From Streptomyces sp. NBC_00442 (lineage in GTDB: Bacteria; Actinomycetota; Actinomycetes; Streptomycetales; Streptomycetaceae): DNA of 64,000 nt. Under the pieces are notes generated by a model that saw nothing but the letters and a program-made list of their open reading frames with translations, had not been told where the DNA came from and ran no database searches. The DNA lies in the NCBI RefSeq assembly GCF_036014195.1, contig NZ_CP107918.1, forward strand, positions 4,216,001-4,280,000, given 5' to 3'. Positions 62,583 to 64,000 of this stretch are shown piece after piece (within the stretch, counting starts at the first letter, position 1; every line of letters begins with the position of its first letter). A program made the position numbers and the translations under genes.

Positions 62583-63169
62583 CCCCACCGAAGACCCCAC
62601 CGAAGACCCCCAAGCAGGATCGCAGCCGGGCCACCCGGCAGCGCCTCCTGGAGGCGGCCGTGGCGTGCCTGGCCGAGCACGGCTGGGCGGGGTCCACGGT
62701 GTCGGTGGTCGCCGAGCGCGCCGGGGTCTCGCGGGGCGCGGCCCAGCACCACTTCCCCACCCGCGAGGACCTCTTCACGGCGGCGGTCGAGTACGTCGCC
62801 GAGCAGCGCTCCCACGCACTGCGCGCCCTGGACCGCAGCGACCGCGGCGAGGTCGTGGCGGCCCTCGTCGGGCTCTACACGGGCCCGCTGTTCCGGGCCG
62901 CGCTCCACCTGTGGGTCGCCGCGGCCAACGAGCCCCAGCTGCACGCGCGGGTGACGGAGCTGGAGGCGAGGGTGGGCCGCGAGTCGCACCGCATCGCGGT
63001 GGAACTGCTCGCCGCCGACGAGTCCGTACCGGGGGTGCGGGAGACGGTGCAGGGCTTCCTCGACATGGCGCGTGGCCTGGGCCTGGCCAATGTGCTCACC
63101 GACGACGCGGCGCGCCGGGAGCGGGTCGTGGCGCAGTGGGCGGTGCTCCTGGACGAGGCACTGCGGTAG
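62579..63169 (+). CDS. TetR-family regulator of the atu-like operon
   Basis: 196 residues. The N-terminal helix-turn-helix is LEAAVACLAEHGWAGSTVSVVAERAGVSRGAAQHHFPTREDL; the C-terminal ligand domain is all-helical. GTG 62579 overlaps the previous stop (GTGA) like most genes in this operon; ATG 62570 would overlap by 13 bp. A leading Lys/Pro/Thr repeat (TPPKTPPKTPKQ) precedes the DNA-binding domain. As last gene of the operon it is the likely repressor acting on the palindrome at 52603, with an acyl-CoA or free acid as inducer; this is inference. Confidence 0.9.
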   Translation: MTPPKTPPKTPKQDRSRATRQRLLEAAVACLAEHGWAGSTVSVVAERAGVSRGAAQHHFPTREDLFTAAVEYVAEQRSHALRALDRSDRGEVVAALVGLYTGPLFRAALHLWVAAANEPQLHARVTELEARVGRESHRIAVELLAADESVPGVRETVQGFLDMARGLGLANVLTDDAARRERVVAQWAVLLDEALR

Positions 63170-63178
63170 GGGCGCCCT

Positions 63179-63811
63179 TCAGGGGGTCCCGGTTGTGTCG
63201 GTGGCACCGGTTGTATCGGTTGCACCGGTTGTGCCGCCGGGGCTGCCGAGGAGGCGTTCGACGAGGAGCTCCGGGTAGCCGGCGGCCGGCGGTTCGACGC
63301 CGAAGATCGCGCGCAGGTAGAGCGGCGCGATGAGCTGGTCGAGGATCCGGTCGAGCGGCGGCGGGTCCTCGCCGCGGGCCGCGGCCCGCTCCCGGATGGC
63401 CTCGATGGCGTCGGTGCGGCGCCGGAAGTGCCGGCCGCGCTCGCCCTGCGCCTCGGCGCTGCCCGGCATGGACAGGGCGACGGCGCGGATGAGGAGCCGG
63501 CCCTCGGGCTTGCGGATGCTGGCGACCCCGGCGGCGGCCCACGCGGTGAGGTCGCCGCGCAGGGTGCCGGTGTCGGGCAGCGGCCAGTCCCGTTCGAGGC
63601 GGGTGACGACGACGTCGGCGAGGAGCGCCTCCTGGCTGCCCCAACGGCGGTAGAGGCTCGTGTGGTTGACGCCGGCGCGCTGGGCGATCGCGGGGATGGT
63701 GAGGTCGCCGCCGCCCGGGTCGGACAGCAGGTCGACGACGGCCTGGTGGACGGCGGCGCGGACTTGTTCGGGGCTCTTACGGATGCGGGGTGTCGGCTGG
63801 TTCGGGCTCAC
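63179..63811 (-). CDS. TetR-family transcriptional regulator
   Basis: 210 residues. The helix-turn-helix is LTIPAIAQRAGVNHTSLYRRWGSQEALLADVV, followed by a C-terminal TetR_C-type domain (LRGDLTAWAAAGVASIRKPEGRLLIRAV). The C terminus ends in a short Thr/Ala/Gly repeat (GATDTTGATDTTG) from duplicated codons. It is divergent from the alpha/beta hydrolase gene across 92 bp that contain two related palindromes, so it probably represses the hydrolase and itself. It converges with the atu-like TetR gene, nine bases apart. Confidence 0.9.
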   Translation of the reverse strand: MSPNQPTPRIRKSPEQVRAAVHQAVVDLLSDPGGGDLTIPAIAQRAGVNHTSLYRRWGSQEALLADVVVTRLERDWPLPDTGTLRGDLTAWAAAGVASIRKPEGRLLIRAVALSMPGSAEAQGERGRHFRRRTDAIEAIRERAAARGEDPPPLDRILDQLIAPLYLRAIFGVEPPAAGYPELLVERLLGSPGGTTGATDTTGATDTTGTP

Positions 63812-63822
63812 CCCACCATCGT

Positions 63823-63891
63823 AAGCACATTTATTTGCTTCTCGGCGCCGGAGGGGTCTACAGTCGGCGACGTACGCACAGATCTGTGCTT
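63823..63891. promoter_or_regulatory. Paired TetR operators and hydrolase promoter
   Basis: Site 1 is AAGCACATTTATTTGCTT (63823-63840, AAGCA/TGCTT arms). Site 2 contains the perfect palindrome GCACAGATCTGTGC (63876-63889) extended by TT. Both share the half-site AAGCACA. A rightward promoter TTGCTT (63835-63840), 18 bp, TACAGT (63859-63864) has site 1 on its -35 and site 2 just past the start of transcription. Confidence 0.7.
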
Positions 63892-63903
63892 AAGGAGAGA
63901 GCC

Positions 63904-64000
63904 ATGCAGCAGCTTCTGTTCCCCGGCAACATCCAGTTCTGGTACGAGACCCTGCGGTCGATGAGCCACATCGCGTACGGCGGCGCCGACTTCGGCGAGG
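63904..64000 (+). CDS. Alpha/beta hydrolase (partial, cut by window edge)
   Basis: The first 32 residues (QLLFPGNIQFWYETLRSMSH, AYGGADFGE) resemble the start of FrsA/2,6-dihydroxypseudooxynicotine-hydrolase-like alpha/beta hydrolases in actinobacteria. AAGGAGAGAG at 63891-63900 is a strong ribosome site for ATG 63904. The catalytic part lies beyond the window, so the assignment rests on the N-terminal motif and gene context only. Confidence 0.6.
   Translation, partial: MQQLLFPGNIQFWYETLRSMSHIAYGGADFGE

Overview
The window is high-GC actinobacterial chromosome, almost certainly from a Streptomyces. The reasons are strong G/C third-codon bias, many GTG/TTG starts, tightly overlapping operons (ATGA/GTGA junctions), bldG, a conservon (cvn) G-protein-like operon with CYP157/CYP154 P450 genes, and a thymidylate kinase fused to an MFS-like membrane domain. 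No rRNA, insertion sequence, CRISPR array or plasmid origin is visible. Family names are from memory of sequence motifs; no database search was run.

Layout. 1-22.6 kb is conserved core: a DEAH-box helicase, divergent bldG and its anti-sigma partner, the proton-pumping pyrophosphatase hppA, a secreted lipoprotein, a methyltransferase, then an ArsR regulator with an ABC exporter whose ATPase is fused to a permease and lacks the H-loop. A small membrane protein, topA, tmk fusion, holB (delta'), a secreted tripeptidyl-aminopeptidase-like hydrolase and tRNA-Thr(CGT) follow. As I recall, S. coelicolor has the same order from the helicase to tmk but without the ArsR/ABC genes, which look like an insertion.

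22.6-26.9 kb, directly behind the tRNA, is a decay zone: a relaxase-like relic, a polymorphic toxin split by a one-base frameshift, an immunity gene whose natural start reads GTA, an APH-like kinase with three frame-altering indels that cancel out, and a frameshifted aldo/keto reductase. It looks like the remains of an integrated element plus neighbouring accessory genes.

26.9-41.3 kb is mixed accessory and housekeeping: DUF4333 lipoprotein, beta-glucosidase/MFS pair, a 7-bp tandem repeat array, histidine phosphatase, a stand-alone family A DNA polymerase, an ATPase-LuxR regulator, an MDR oxidoreductase, an AraC regulator divergent from a metallo-hydrolase, an SGNH hydrolase, two secreted proteins and serC.

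41.3-46.6 kb is a complete conservon, cvnA-B-C-D-E-F, transcribed leftwards. CvnA is a membrane histidine-kinase-like protein, CvnB a roadblock protein, CvnC a DUF742 protein and CvnD a Ras-like GTPase; they are followed by a CYP157-type P450 lacking the ExxR arginine and a normal CYP154-type P450. 46.9-52.2 kb carries an FAD/Fe-S oxidoreductase, an EamA exporter, a 57-bp tandem repeat and a DUF4232 lipoprotein.

52.7-63.2 kb is one long operon resembling acyclic-terpenoid or branched-acid catabolism (atu/liu-like): DinB-like protein, AtuA-like protein, acyl-CoA carboxylase beta and alpha subunits, acyl-CoA dehydrogenase, acyl-CoA ligase, enoyl-CoA hydratase and a TetR regulator. A palindromic operator candidate sits at its promoter. 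The window ends in a TetR gene divergent from an alpha/beta hydrolase, with two related operators between them. A recurrent oddity is short tandem duplication at gene junctions (7, 16, 18, 33 and 57 bp units).
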